Origin: Pseudomonas sp. CFII64
GTDB taxonomy: Bacteria > Pseudomonadota > Gammaproteobacteria > Pseudomonadales > Pseudomonadaceae
DNA: 64,000 bases
Reading direction: 5' to 3'
Assembly: GCF_000416235.1 (NCBI RefSeq)
Contig: NZ_ATLO01000042.1
Coordinates: forward strand, 372,001-436,000
Below, piece after piece: positions 25,762 to 33,560 of the stretch (the first letter of the stretch is position 1; every line of letters begins with the position of its first letter). The position numbers were made by a program, and so were the translations under genes. Below the pieces are notes generated by a model. The model made no database searches. It was not told the origin of the DNA and saw nothing but the letters and a program-made list of their open reading frames with translations.

Positions 25762-25888
25762 GGCACATGTCCTCCACAGAACAGCTGACGGGGTACGCAA
25801 ACATTGATTCTAGTACATGGCCATTCGTGGGAGGCGCCAAGAGTGCTAAAGGTAACCGACAGCGCGCGATGACTTAACAGACACCCAT

Positions 25889-25918
25889 AAAAAAAGCTCC
25901 CGGATATTCTCCGGGAGC
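25889..25918 (-). terminator. Rho-independent terminator
   Basis: GCTCCCGGA (25896-25904) and TCCGGGAGC (25910-25918) form a perfect 9-bp GC stem with a 5-base loop; on the minus strand it is followed by seven T residues (25889-25895). It lies about 48 bp after the stop of the small gene at 25966-26289 and terminates it. Confidence 0.88.
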
Positions 25919-25965
25919 AAGAAGCGAAGCAACTCGTTATTCATCGTTATCGGTATAACTTGTTA

Positions 25966-26289
25966 TCAATAGAGACGATCAACAACACGTACATCGGACT
26001 GCTGTTGTGTGGCGATCCATTCATTCTTCAGGGTTTGCAGAACCCGGTTCATGAACACTTTGTCAGCGGCTGCTTTCTTGCCAACGTAGCCGTGGCCGCG
26101 ACGGTAGGTGCGCAGGCGGGCCCGCATTTCCGGGTGGCTCTGGCCAAATTCGTTTTCCTGGCAAGTCAGCGGATCGACATGAACATCGCCTTCGTTGCTG
26201 ATCCACAATACATGGCTGTCCAGCGTATCTTTGCGCGCGGCAAACAATTGAGCCAGCTCATCGATAGTAGGTTGTTTGTTCAAATTCAT
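25966..26289 (-). CDS. Conserved hypothetical protein of Pseudomonas, 107 residues
   Basis: A 107-residue soluble protein starting MNLNKQPTIDELAQLFAARK with AGGAG upstream. It has a conserved-looking middle (HVLWISNEGDVHVDPL) and a basic stretch (RARLRTYRRGHGYVGKKAAADK). I believe closely similar proteins occur across Pseudomonas, but I know no function. It has its own terminator and a low-GC upstream region, so it is an independent and probably well-expressed unit. Confidence 0.75.
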   Translation of the reverse strand: MNLNKQPTIDELAQLFAARKDTLDSHVLWISNEGDVHVDPLTCQENEFGQSHPEMRARLRTYRRGHGYVGKKAAADKVFMNRVLQTLKNEWIATQQQSDVRVVDRLY

Positions 26290-26845
26290 TTGAATGCTCC
26301 TTGACCGCTCGTCAACCGGGTTTAATTAGTTAGCTAATACACATGATCAATCGGCCAGTGGATTTGTGTCGCTGCACCTGCATGACATTCAATGTCAGAC
26401 AACTTGCAGATCCGGCCCATGAATAGATGCGTGTAGCCTTGATAAACACTGCTGCGCAAGAGCACCACAACGAGAGGAGAAGTTGCGAAAAGTCTGATTC
26501 AAAAGGCTATTACAGCGCTGACAACTAACAATTGACTGTCAACCACAAGCCTCATGAGGACGTTTCGCCAGCATCTCGAATCCGGTCAGGGATCATGCCA
26601 GGTCAGCTTCATCAATCTGCCTTGTGGGCAGCACACATCCGGGAACACCACGACGGCTCGTCGTGCATGTCAGAACACCCTTTTACCGCTCTCCCGATCG
26701 GGGAGACAGCTGCATAATGCAAGGCGAAGGGAGAAGCGTCAACACTTATGTAGTGATTTTTTTAGAGCACTACATATTTTTATTCTGACCGCCCGGTCAC
26801 CGCTCTCCCCGTCTGCCGCGCCGCGCTGCGCTGCCAGTCGTGCCG
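26290..26845. other. Gene-poor gap of about 560 bp with a dyad
   Basis: No convincing gene. The first 150 bp (26290-26440) should contain the promoter of the leftward 107-residue gene. ATGTAGTG (26748-26755) and CACTACAT (26768-26775) form an 8-bp perfect dyad with a 12-base A/T-rich spacer, about 70 bp past the end of the stressosome operon. It lacks a T-run after the stem for leftward transcripts, so it may be a weak terminator or a protein-binding site. CTCTCCCGATCGGGGAGA near 26691 is another near-palindrome. A small RNA cannot be excluded. Confidence 0.4.
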
Positions 26846-28801
26846 TCAGAGAGCCGTTGTTGAGCCCTCGAGCATCTTGCGGACTTTCTCCAGCAGCGCG
26901 TTCAACTTGAACGGCTTGATGACCATATCCATGCGTTCGCCGAGGAAACGTTGCCGGTTTATTGCGTTTTCCGCGTAACCTGTCATGAACAGCACAGGCA
27001 GGTTTTCCCGCCATACCCGCGCGCGTTCGGCCAGTTCCCTGCCGTTCATGTGCGGCAAGCCGACATCGGACAGCAGCAGGTCCACCGACGGATCGTTCTC
27101 CAGAATGTTCAGAGCGGTGGCAACGTCTGCGGCCTGGGTGCAACGGTAACCGTTGTCCACCAGCAGCTCGTTGACGAACATCCGTACCGATGCTGTGTCC
27201 TCGACGATGAGAATATGCTCCCCGGCACCCGGCTGGACCGGTATCCCGGGTTCCGCCTGTGCCGGCAGCACGTCGATGGCCGCAGGAATCATCAGTGTCA
27301 CTTCAGTGCCATGTCCGGCAACGCTGCGAATCAGCACATCCCCGCCGGATTGCCTGGCGAAGCCGTAGATGGTTGAAAGCCCGAGCCCGGTCCCTTCACC
27401 AATGGGTTTGGTGGTGAAGAACGGGTCGAATACCTTGTCGATCACGCTGTGGTCGATGCCGACCCCGTCATCCTTGACCGACAACGCGATATACGCCCCG
27501 TCGGCCACGCGAGGATCGCCTTTGGAGTGCGCGGCAAAGGTCGTGACCCGCACGTTGCCGCCGCCGGGAAGTGCATCCCGCGCGTTGATGACCAGATTGA
27601 GGATCGCGCTTTCCAGCTGGCTGGAATCCACCAACGCCACGGCGGATTTGGAGGTCAGGTCCAGGGTCAGCGTAATGCGCTTGCCAATGGTGCGGCTGAG
27701 CAGGTCTTCCAGGGAGCGAATGTGCTCGTTGACATCGATGGGCCGGGCATCCAGTGGCTGCTGACGGGCGAACGCCAACAATCGATGCGTCAGGGCCGCG
27801 GCACTCATGGCCGAAGCCAGGGCCGCGTCGGCGTAGCGCGCAACCCGTTCCGGGCGGTTTTCAGCGGTGCGTTTCTTGATCAGTTCGATGCCGGTGATGA
27901 TCCCGGTCAGCAGGTTATTGAAGTCATGGGCGATGCCGCCGGTGAGCTTGCCGATGGCGTCCATTTTCTGTGCCTGCAACAGCTGCGCTTCTGTGCGGGC
28001 GCGCTCGGCGACTTCATGGGCCAGCCGGGTGTTGACACTGTCGAGCTGGCGCAGATGCGACTGCTCGCGCTGTCGATGCTCGGTGACATCCTCGACAAAT
28101 ACCAGGCTCAGCTCCGGCGTCCGGTAGGGGGAAATCTGCCACTCGGTTTCACGGACGTCACCCTTGACCGCCATCAGCAGCGTGCCTCTCCAGCGTTCTC
28201 CTGCAAGCAGTCCGGCGCGCAGTTGCTGAATGATCTCTTCCTGGCCTGCCGAAAGGGAATCGAGCATCGTGTGCTGGGAAATACTTTTCTGAATCAGCTG
28301 GGCGAACGCGTGGTTGCATTCATGCACTTTGAGGTCGGCGTCCATCACCGCAATGGGCGCGGAAATGTTGACGAAGATTTCCCGGAACCGTGCCTCGCTC
28401 TCGCGCAGGGCGTATTCGGTGTCGCGCACTCGCAGCAGCGTGCGCAGGGTTGCCAGCAACACATCCCCGTCCACCGGATGCACCAGATAGGCATCGGCAC
28501 CGGCTTCCAGACCGGTGACGATATCGGCGGTCTGGATTGAGGCTGCCGACACATGCACGACCGGCAATAGCGCCGTGCGCGGCTCAGAGCGCAGCAGGCG
28601 CACGATGTCAAAACCGCTCATATCCGGAAGGTTGACGTCGAGAATCAGCGCATCCGGCGCTTCAGAAGCAATCAGCGCCAGGCCTTCATTGCCCGTGCCG
28701 GCTTCAAGCACGACAAAGTCGTGCTGCTCCATGCGTCGGCGCAAGGCATAACGGGTCGCAGCGTTGTCATCGACGATCAATAGCCGGATTTCACGCTTCA
28801 T
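26846..28801 (-). CDS. Hybrid sensor histidine kinase with N- and C-terminal receiver domains
   Basis: A 651-residue protein: receiver domain 1 (residues 5-125, phospho-acceptor D55), PAS domain (about 135-245), coiled segment, HisKA (H292 in GGIAHDFNNLLTG), HATPase (about 400-515; DDGVGID, GTGLGLSTIYG) and receiver domain 2 (about 530-650, D579). In receiver 1 the conserved Lys is replaced (AYLVHPV), which may reduce its phosphorylation or signalling. The start at 28801 lies 11 bp inside the upstream kinase gene. It is the last gene of the stressosome operon and a candidate terminal signalling element; no DNA-binding or cyclase domain is present. Confidence 0.9.
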   Translation of the reverse strand: MKREIRLLIVDDNAATRYALRRRMEQHDFVVLEAGTGNEGLALIASEAPDALILDVNLPDMSGFDIVRLLRSEPRTALLPVVHVSAASIQTADIVTGLEAGADAYLVHPVDGDVLLATLRTLLRVRDTEYALRESEARFREIFVNISAPIAVMDADLKVHECNHAFAQLIQKSISQHTMLDSLSAGQEEIIQQLRAGLLAGERWRGTLLMAVKGDVRETEWQISPYRTPELSLVFVEDVTEHRQREQSHLRQLDSVNTRLAHEVAERARTEAQLLQAQKMDAIGKLTGGIAHDFNNLLTGIITGIELIKKRTAENRPERVARYADAALASAMSAAALTHRLLAFARQQPLDARPIDVNEHIRSLEDLLSRTIGKRITLTLDLTSKSAVALVDSSQLESAILNLVINARDALPGGGNVRVTTFAAHSKGDPRVADGAYIALSVKDDGVGIDHSVIDKVFDPFFTTKPIGEGTGLGLSTIYGFARQSGGDVLIRSVAGHGTEVTLMIPAAIDVLPAQAEPGIPVQPGAGEHILIVEDTASVRMFVNELLVDNGYRCTQAADVATALNILENDPSVDLLLSDVGLPHMNGRELAERARVWRENLPVLFMTGYAENAINRQRFLGERMDMVIKPFKLNALLEKVRKMLEGSTTAL

Positions 28802-29663
28802 CGCCAGGCTCTCCGGCAATCGCCAACGGAATGATGACGAAGAAGGTCGAACCAACGCCAGGTTTGCTCTGCACCCCTACCCGTCCGCCCAACAGTTCGG
28901 CGAAGCGTTTGCACAGGGACAATCCAAGGCCCGTGCCGCGCCAGCGTTTTTGCAGGGGCGAGTCGATCTGCGAGAAATCTTCGAACAGCTCACCGAGCAT
29001 TTCTTCAGGAATGCCCACACCGGTATCGCTGACGGCGAAACGCACTTCATTGGCGTTTTCCATGCACGCCGAGACCCGCACCTCACCGCGCTGGGTGAAC
29101 TTCAGGGAGTTGGAGATAAAGTTACGCAGGATCTGCCCGGCCTTTTTGTCATCGGTGAACAGCCGTGGCAAGCCGATGGGCTCTTCGAAAATCAGGTCCA
29201 CCGACGACATATTGACGATCGGGCGAAACATCCCGCGCAGGGCGGCAAACAAGTCGAGCATGTCGAACCAGGCCGGGGAAATAGTGATGCGCCCGGCCTC
29301 GATCTTGGCCAGATCCAGAAGATCATCGACCATGTCGGACAGCTCACGTGCAGCACTGCTGATAAACGCAACCTGGCGGTGCTGTTCGGTGGCCAGCGGC
29401 CCGTCGATTTCATCGGTGAGCAGGCTGGAAATACTCAGGATCGAACCCAGCGGCGTGCGGAACTCGTGACTCATGTAGGACAGGAAACGGCTTTTCAGAT
29501 CCGATGCCTGACGCAGTTCATCGGCCTGATTGTCGAGTTCGGCATACAGCGCGAGCACGCCTTGATTGGTTTCATCGAGTTCGCTGCGCAAGGCGTCGGC
29601 TTCAGCCTGCACGCGCGCCAGCTCAAGGCTGAGATCATTTTGGTCGGCAGGTGACTCAGACAT
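28791..29663 (-). CDS. Cytoplasmic sensor histidine kinase of the stressosome operon
   Basis: A 290-residue histidine kinase without membrane segments. A coiled coil (about residues 10-55) leads to HisKA (H66 in MSHEFRTPLG), then HATPase with N, G1 and G2 boxes (LRNFISNSLKFT, SDTGVGIP, GTGLGLSLCKRF). The N-terminal coiled coil is the only visible input module, so it probably receives its signal from a protein partner. It overlaps the RsbX-like gene by 8 bp and the hybrid kinase by 11 bp, which ties it to the stressosome. Confidence 0.9.
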   Translation of the reverse strand: MSESPADQNDLSLELARVQAEADALRSELDETNQGVLALYAELDNQADELRQASDLKSRFLSYMSHEFRTPLGSILSISSLLTDEIDGPLATEQHRQVAFISSAARELSDMVDDLLDLAKIEAGRITISPAWFDMLDLFAALRGMFRPIVNMSSVDLIFEEPIGLPRLFTDDKKAGQILRNFISNSLKFTQRGEVRVSACMENANEVRFAVSDTGVGIPEEMLGELFEDFSQIDSPLQKRWRGTGLGLSLCKRFAELLGGRVGVQSKPGVGSTFFVIIPLAIAGEPGDEA

Positions 29664-30672
29664 TGGCTGTCTCCAGAGCTATCACTAAAACAGTCACGTC
29701 ATCACGACCCCGGCAATAATCACGATGCAGCACTGCCGCGATGACCGCCGGATGGCGGAACGCCAACCCCGCATACTCGCGCAGGTCCCAACGTGATTGC
29801 AGTCCATCGCTGTACATGATCAACAATTGGCCACCGACCTGAGGGAAATCGAACGCCTGGGCTTTACGAAATTGCAGGCCCACGATGCCTGGATGAGAAG
29901 CCAGGCCACGAGGCCTTTCTGCGCCAATCAGGGTGCCGCCAATATTACCTATGCCGACGAACCGCAATGAATCGCCAGCGCCATCAAATTGCGCGACAGC
30001 AGCGGCGCCGCCTCGGGTGCCGCGCATGGCGTCGTGCATTTCTTCCAATATGAACGCTGGAGAAGCAAAAGGTTGTCGGACAAATGCATTCTCACCCGCC
30101 CGCGCCGCTATCTCGGCGTCTTCGCCATGGCCCAGGCCATCAACCATCAAGACGCTGACCCAGCCCGCCTTGATCGCCAGTGACCAGACATCGCCGCAGG
30201 CCGGGTCGTCGTGCAGGGAATGCTGGCTGACGCCGAACCTGACGTCGCTGATCGACTGCCCACGGGGGAAAAACCGCGCCAGGACCACCGAGCCACGCGC
30301 ATCGGAATGCACATCGAAGACATCCGCCTGACGGGAAATCGCGCCAAGCCCGATGCCTTGGGTGCCGCGGGTGGAAAACCCGTCCGCCAGACAGTCATGC
30401 ACATCGAACCCGGGGCCACGGTCGACTGCAATCACTTCGATGGCCTGTAAAGAAGGCGTGCGGAAGGTACGCAAGTGCAGCTCACCGCGCGTCGCATGCT
30501 TGAGCAGATTGCTCGCCAGTTCGGTGGTCACCAGTGCTGCTCGACCGGCATCGGCCTCACAGAAATCCAGCGCTTGGGCAAGTTGCTGAACCGTACGTCT
30601 GGCGTGTCCTACCTGGCTGCTGTCTTCGATCAACAAAACCTGCGTCAGGGTGCTGCGCAGCATCATATCCAT
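29656..30672 (-). CDS. RsbX-like PP2C phosphatase fused to a GHKL ATPase domain
   Basis: A 338-residue two-domain protein. The N-terminal part (about 1-140) is an RsbT/RsbW-type ATPase (TTELASNLLKHA N-box, VDRGPGFD, GTQGIGLGAISR). The C-terminal part (about 150-335) is a SpoIIE/RsbX-type PP2C phosphatase (VLMVDGLGHGEDA, VGIGNIGG, MYSDGLQS). In Bacillus, RsbX removes phosphates from RsbS and RsbR and resets the stressosome; the added ATPase domain would put kinase and phosphatase in one chain. The ATG at 30672 overlaps the RsbT stop by 10 bp; the ATG at 30666 (ATGA overlap) is an equal alternative. Confidence 0.87.
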   Translation of the reverse strand: MDMMLRSTLTQVLLIEDSSQVGHARRTVQQLAQALDFCEADAGRAALVTTELASNLLKHATRGELHLRTFRTPSLQAIEVIAVDRGPGFDVHDCLADGFSTRGTQGIGLGAISRQADVFDVHSDARGSVVLARFFPRGQSISDVRFGVSQHSLHDDPACGDVWSLAIKAGWVSVLMVDGLGHGEDAEIAARAGENAFVRQPFASPAFILEEMHDAMRGTRGGAAAVAQFDGAGDSLRFVGIGNIGGTLIGAERPRGLASHPGIVGLQFRKAQAFDFPQVGGQLLIMYSDGLQSRWDLREYAGLAFRHPAVIAAVLHRDYCRGRDDVTVLVIALETANV

Positions 30673-31067
30673 CGGGTGATCGTTACCCGTGTGCCAGCGC
30701 CGGGCGCTGTATCCAGTTCAAACTCGTCCACCAGACGCTTGGCGCCGGTGAGGCCCAGGCCCATGCCTTTGCCGGAGGTCCAGCCATCGGTCATGGCCAG
30801 TTTAAGATCAGCGATGCCGGGGCCTTCGTCGCGGAACGTGATGCGCAAACCAGTGCGCAGATTGTCGTCGAGGATTTGCCAGTCCATATGCCCGCCCCCG
30901 CCGTAGACCATGGTGTTGCGGGCGAGTTCACTGACCGCCGTGACCATTTTGGTCAGGTCGATCAGGCGCATCCCGCACTCCTGGGCGAGCTTGCGCGCCG
31001 TCTGGCGCGCCAGTACCACATCCTGTTCGATCAGCACGGGTTGAGAACCCTCGCTACGCACGGTCAT
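30663..31067 (-). CDS. rsbT: RsbT-type serine/threonine kinase
   Basis: A 134-residue GHKL ATPase the size of Bacillus RsbT. The N-box has E47 and N51 (SELARNTMVYG); the G1 box is DEGPGI (80-85) and the G2 box GMGLGL (101-106). In the known system RsbT sits on the stressosome, phosphorylates the STAS domains of RsbS and RsbR on stress, leaves the complex and activates a partner. In Bacillus that partner is RsbU; here no RsbU is encoded nearby. The gene starts in an ATGA overlap with rsbS, so the two are translationally coupled. Confidence 0.92.
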   Translation of the reverse strand: MTVRSEGSQPVLIEQDVVLARQTARKLAQECGMRLIDLTKMVTAVSELARNTMVYGGGGHMDWQILDDNLRTGLRITFRDEGPGIADLKLAMTDGWTSGKGMGLGLTGAKRLVDEFELDTAPGAGTRVTITRWI

Positions 31068-31426
31068 TGTGCGTGCGCTCGCTCGTGCAGCAGTTTCATC
31101 CCTCGCTCCACATTGAGCGCAGTGCTGACGCCGGGCAAGGTCATGCCCAGTTCGACCAGCGTGATCGCTACGGCAGGTTGCATGCCCACCAGCACGGTTT
31201 CGGCGTCCATGATTCGCGACAGGCCGGAAATTGTGCCGATCATGCGTCCGACGAACGAATCGACAATGTCCAGCGCCGAGATATCAATGAGCACACCACG
31301 CGCTGACGTCTTGCTGATGAGCTCGGAGAGGTCATCCTGCAGGTTCAGGGCGAGTTGATCATGCATATCCACTTGAATCGTGACGAGCAGGTAAGCACCC
31401 ATTTGCAGAATCGGAATACGTTCCAT
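31064..31426 (-). CDS. rsbS: RsbS-type STAS-domain stressosome scaffold protein
   Basis: A 120-residue single STAS domain, the size of RsbS. The phosphorylation-loop sequence DISALDIVDSFVGRMI places a Ser at position 57, matching the Ser that RsbT phosphorylates in Bacillus RsbS (S59). The following helix (TISGLSRIMDAETVLVGMQP) is also strongly conserved. RsbS forms the core of the large icosahedral stressosome with RsbR and holds RsbT inactive. It starts 4 bp after the rsbR stop and overlaps rsbT by 4 bp. Confidence 0.93.
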   Translation of the reverse strand: MERIPILQMGAYLLVTIQVDMHDQLALNLQDDLSELISKTSARGVLIDISALDIVDSFVGRMIGTISGLSRIMDAETVLVGMQPAVAITLVELGMTLPGVSTALNVERGMKLLHERAHAQ

Positions 31427-31430
31427 GGGT

Positions 31431-32282
31431 CTACACCGCCTTGGTGACGGTCAAACCCAGACGCCGCAGGGCCAGCGCCAGCGCATCGGCGAGATTGGCC
31501 TTGGTGACCACGCCTTGCAGGTCCAGGCCCAGGTGCACGATGGTCTGCGCGATTTGTGGACGCACGCCGCTGATGATGCAATCAGCACCCATCAAGCGAA
31601 TGGCGGTCACTGTTTTCAACAGGTGCTGGGCAACCAGGGTATCAACCGTCGGCACGCCGGTGATGTCGATAATGGCAATCTCGGAACCGGTGTCGACAAT
31701 GCGCTGCAGCAGCGATTCCATGACCACTTGGGTACGTTGCGAATCCAGGGTGCCGATCATCGGCAATGCCAGCACGCCATCCCACAGTTTCACCACGGGC
31801 GTGGACAGCTCGAGCAGTTCTTCCTGCTGGCGCTTGATCACCGCTTCACGGGATTTCTGGAAGGTCCGAATGGTGTGCATGCCCAAGGCATCCAGCAGCT
31901 CGGAAATTTCCAGAACCTGCTCGGCCAGCAGCGTCGGGCTGTCTTCGTATTCGCTTTGCAGCATCGCGAACAACGGGCCTTTCAACGAGAAAATGAAGCT
32001 GGCGGTCTGCTGCGAATCCTGGCCGCTAAGGGCGCGACTGTGAGAGAGCTTTTCCAGGAACAGGCGAATTTCATCCCAGTCGCTGCCACCCAGCGACTGA
32101 TGACTGCCCTTCTCGGCCACGGAAATCACCAGGCGCAGAAAGTCATCCGCCTGCAATTTCAGGTCTTCTTCCTTGATGTTGCGAGTTGCGCCGCTCGCTT
32201 CCAGGCTGGAAAGCCATTTGGCGGTCAAACCGGACTGGGATTTTTTCAGAGCGTCAACGGTACGCTGTTGCAGTGCTGCCAT
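31431..32282 (-). CDS. rsbR: RsbR-type sensor component of the stressosome
   Basis: A 283-residue protein. The ATG at 32282 has AGGAG nine bases upstream and is preferred to a GTG at 32315. The N-terminal 150 residues are helical with no PAS or heme motif that I can recognise, consistent with the globin-like fold of RsbR sensors. A linker helix precedes a C-terminal STAS domain (about 160-280) with the RsbR hallmarks IIDITGVPTVDTLVAQHL (T215 at the first phosphosite position) and ISGVRPQIAQT (S238 or T247 near the second). The N-terminal domain probably sets what stress is sensed, but the signal is unknown. It is first in the operon. Confidence 0.92.
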   Translation of the reverse strand: MAALQQRTVDALKKSQSGLTAKWLSSLEASGATRNIKEEDLKLQADDFLRLVISVAEKGSHQSLGGSDWDEIRLFLEKLSHSRALSGQDSQQTASFIFSLKGPLFAMLQSEYEDSPTLLAEQVLEISELLDALGMHTIRTFQKSREAVIKRQQEELLELSTPVVKLWDGVLALPMIGTLDSQRTQVVMESLLQRIVDTGSEIAIIDITGVPTVDTLVAQHLLKTVTAIRLMGADCIISGVRPQIAQTIVHLGLDLQGVVTKANLADALALALRRLGLTVTKAV

Positions 32283-32560
32283 GTTCTTGAACTCCTGGAA
32301 CAGTGCGGTCTTCACAGCAGGGCTGGAAGAAAACTAAAATAGTGGCGTTTTGACAAGAAATAGTCGTTGCGCGGAATTCTCTACACATTGCGCCGAATTG
32401 CAAGTGTGCGGCGAGCTACAGGCGGCATTCAAAGGCACTCTTAAGATAACTAACGCGGCAGCAAACGCTTTTTTTCAATCCGATTGGATACATTACGCTA
32501 AATATCAGCAGCTTGGTCAATTCAGAGAATTAACCCCCCCAGCGCTGGTGCTGGCCCACA

Positions 32561-33427
32561 TTAATTAACGCCGGAAAATCTCTCGGCGATTTTTTCGATC
32601 ACCGCACGCACCCGGGCGGTATGGCGCAGATCTTCATGGGTCACCAGCCAGACATCATAAGTCGTCAACCGGAAACGCTCGGGCCAGATGCGCGCGAGGC
32701 CGTCCATTTCGCCAAGGCAAACCGGTAGCTCGCCAATACCGATCCCCGCCGCAACGGATTTACGCATCATGAACCCTGAATTGACCGTCGCGACCAACCG
32801 CCCCTCGGTGATGGGCTCGGAGCACATGGTCGGTGGTTTTCCTGTCTCCATATAAGGCTGATACATGATCAAATCATGCCCGGCAAACCCTGCCGGCGGC
32901 TGGCCGCAACGCTCGACGTAGCCCGCCGATGCGAACAGCCCCACCGGCCAGCGGGCAATACAGCGGGCGATCAGATCCGGATTCTCGGGCTTGACGTTGC
33001 GAATCGCGATATCAGCTTCACGCTTGGACAGGCTCGCCACTTCAATCGAAGTGTCGAGCCGGACTTTGATGTCCGGATGAATCTGGTGCAGGCTGGCAAT
33101 GGCCGGGATCACGAAGTCGACGGCAAGGGAATCAGTACTGGTGATGCGCACCTCGCCGGTCAAGCGCTCGTCCAGACCGAGTATCTGCCGTTGCAACTCC
33201 AGCGCCGACTGCTCCATTTTCTGTGCTGCTCTTAACGCCGCTTCCCCCGCAACCGTCAGCACATAGCCGTCCGAAGTGCGCAGAAACAAGGTCGTGCCCA
33301 AAGCTTTTTCCAGCGCGCCGAGCCGCCGTCCCACCGTGGCCTGATCCACGCCCAGCACCCGCGCCGCCCCACGAAGCGTGGCCTTGCGGCATATAGCCAG
33401 AAATATCCGGGTGTCATCCCAGTTCAT
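32561..33427 (-). CDS. LysR-type transcriptional regulator
   Basis: A 288-residue LysR protein starting at 33427 (MNWDDTRIF). Helix-turn-helix at 1-60 (ATLRGAARVLGVDQATVGRRLGALE), then an effector domain of the AaeR/CrgA group. It is divergent from the YbfB-type MFS gene with 133 bp and a palindrome between, so it probably controls that exporter. The region 32283-32560 between it and the stressosome operon is AT-rich and should contain the stressosome promoter; I could not place boxes there. Confidence 0.88.
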   Translation of the reverse strand: MNWDDTRIFLAICRKATLRGAARVLGVDQATVGRRLGALEKALGTTLFLRTSDGYVLTVAGEAALRAAQKMEQSALELQRQILGLDERLTGEVRITSTDSLAVDFVIPAIASLHQIHPDIKVRLDTSIEVASLSKREADIAIRNVKPENPDLIARCIARWPVGLFASAGYVERCGQPPAGFAGHDLIMYQPYMETGKPPTMCSEPITEGRLVATVNSGFMMRKSVAAGIGIGELPVCLGEMDGLARIWPERFRLTTYDVWLVTHEDLRHTARVRAVIEKIAERFSGVN

Positions 33428-33441
33428 ACGCCGCCTCTCGT

Positions 33442-33457
33442 GATGCATTTGTGCATC
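33442..33457. promoter_or_regulatory. Palindrome in the LysR/MFS divergent promoter
   Basis: GATGCA-tttg-TGCATC is a perfect 6+6 dyad, 15 bp upstream of the LysR start, with a further TGCATCA at 33484. It is a candidate LysR binding site from its position; no -35 or -10 boxes were placed. Confidence 0.45.
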
Positions 33458-33560
33458 CTAGTCATGAGAATTCACTGCAAGTCTGCATCATTAATCATCG
33501 TTACCATGGGCTCAGCCAAGCACTTTCGGTGCTTTCACCAGATTTGCGGGAAACCTACTC

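Noticed and set aside
26532..26717. A 61-codon plus-strand frame in the gap after the small conserved gene
   Set aside because: No ribosome-binding site, no recognisable family and codon use unlike the neighbours; treated as non-coding.
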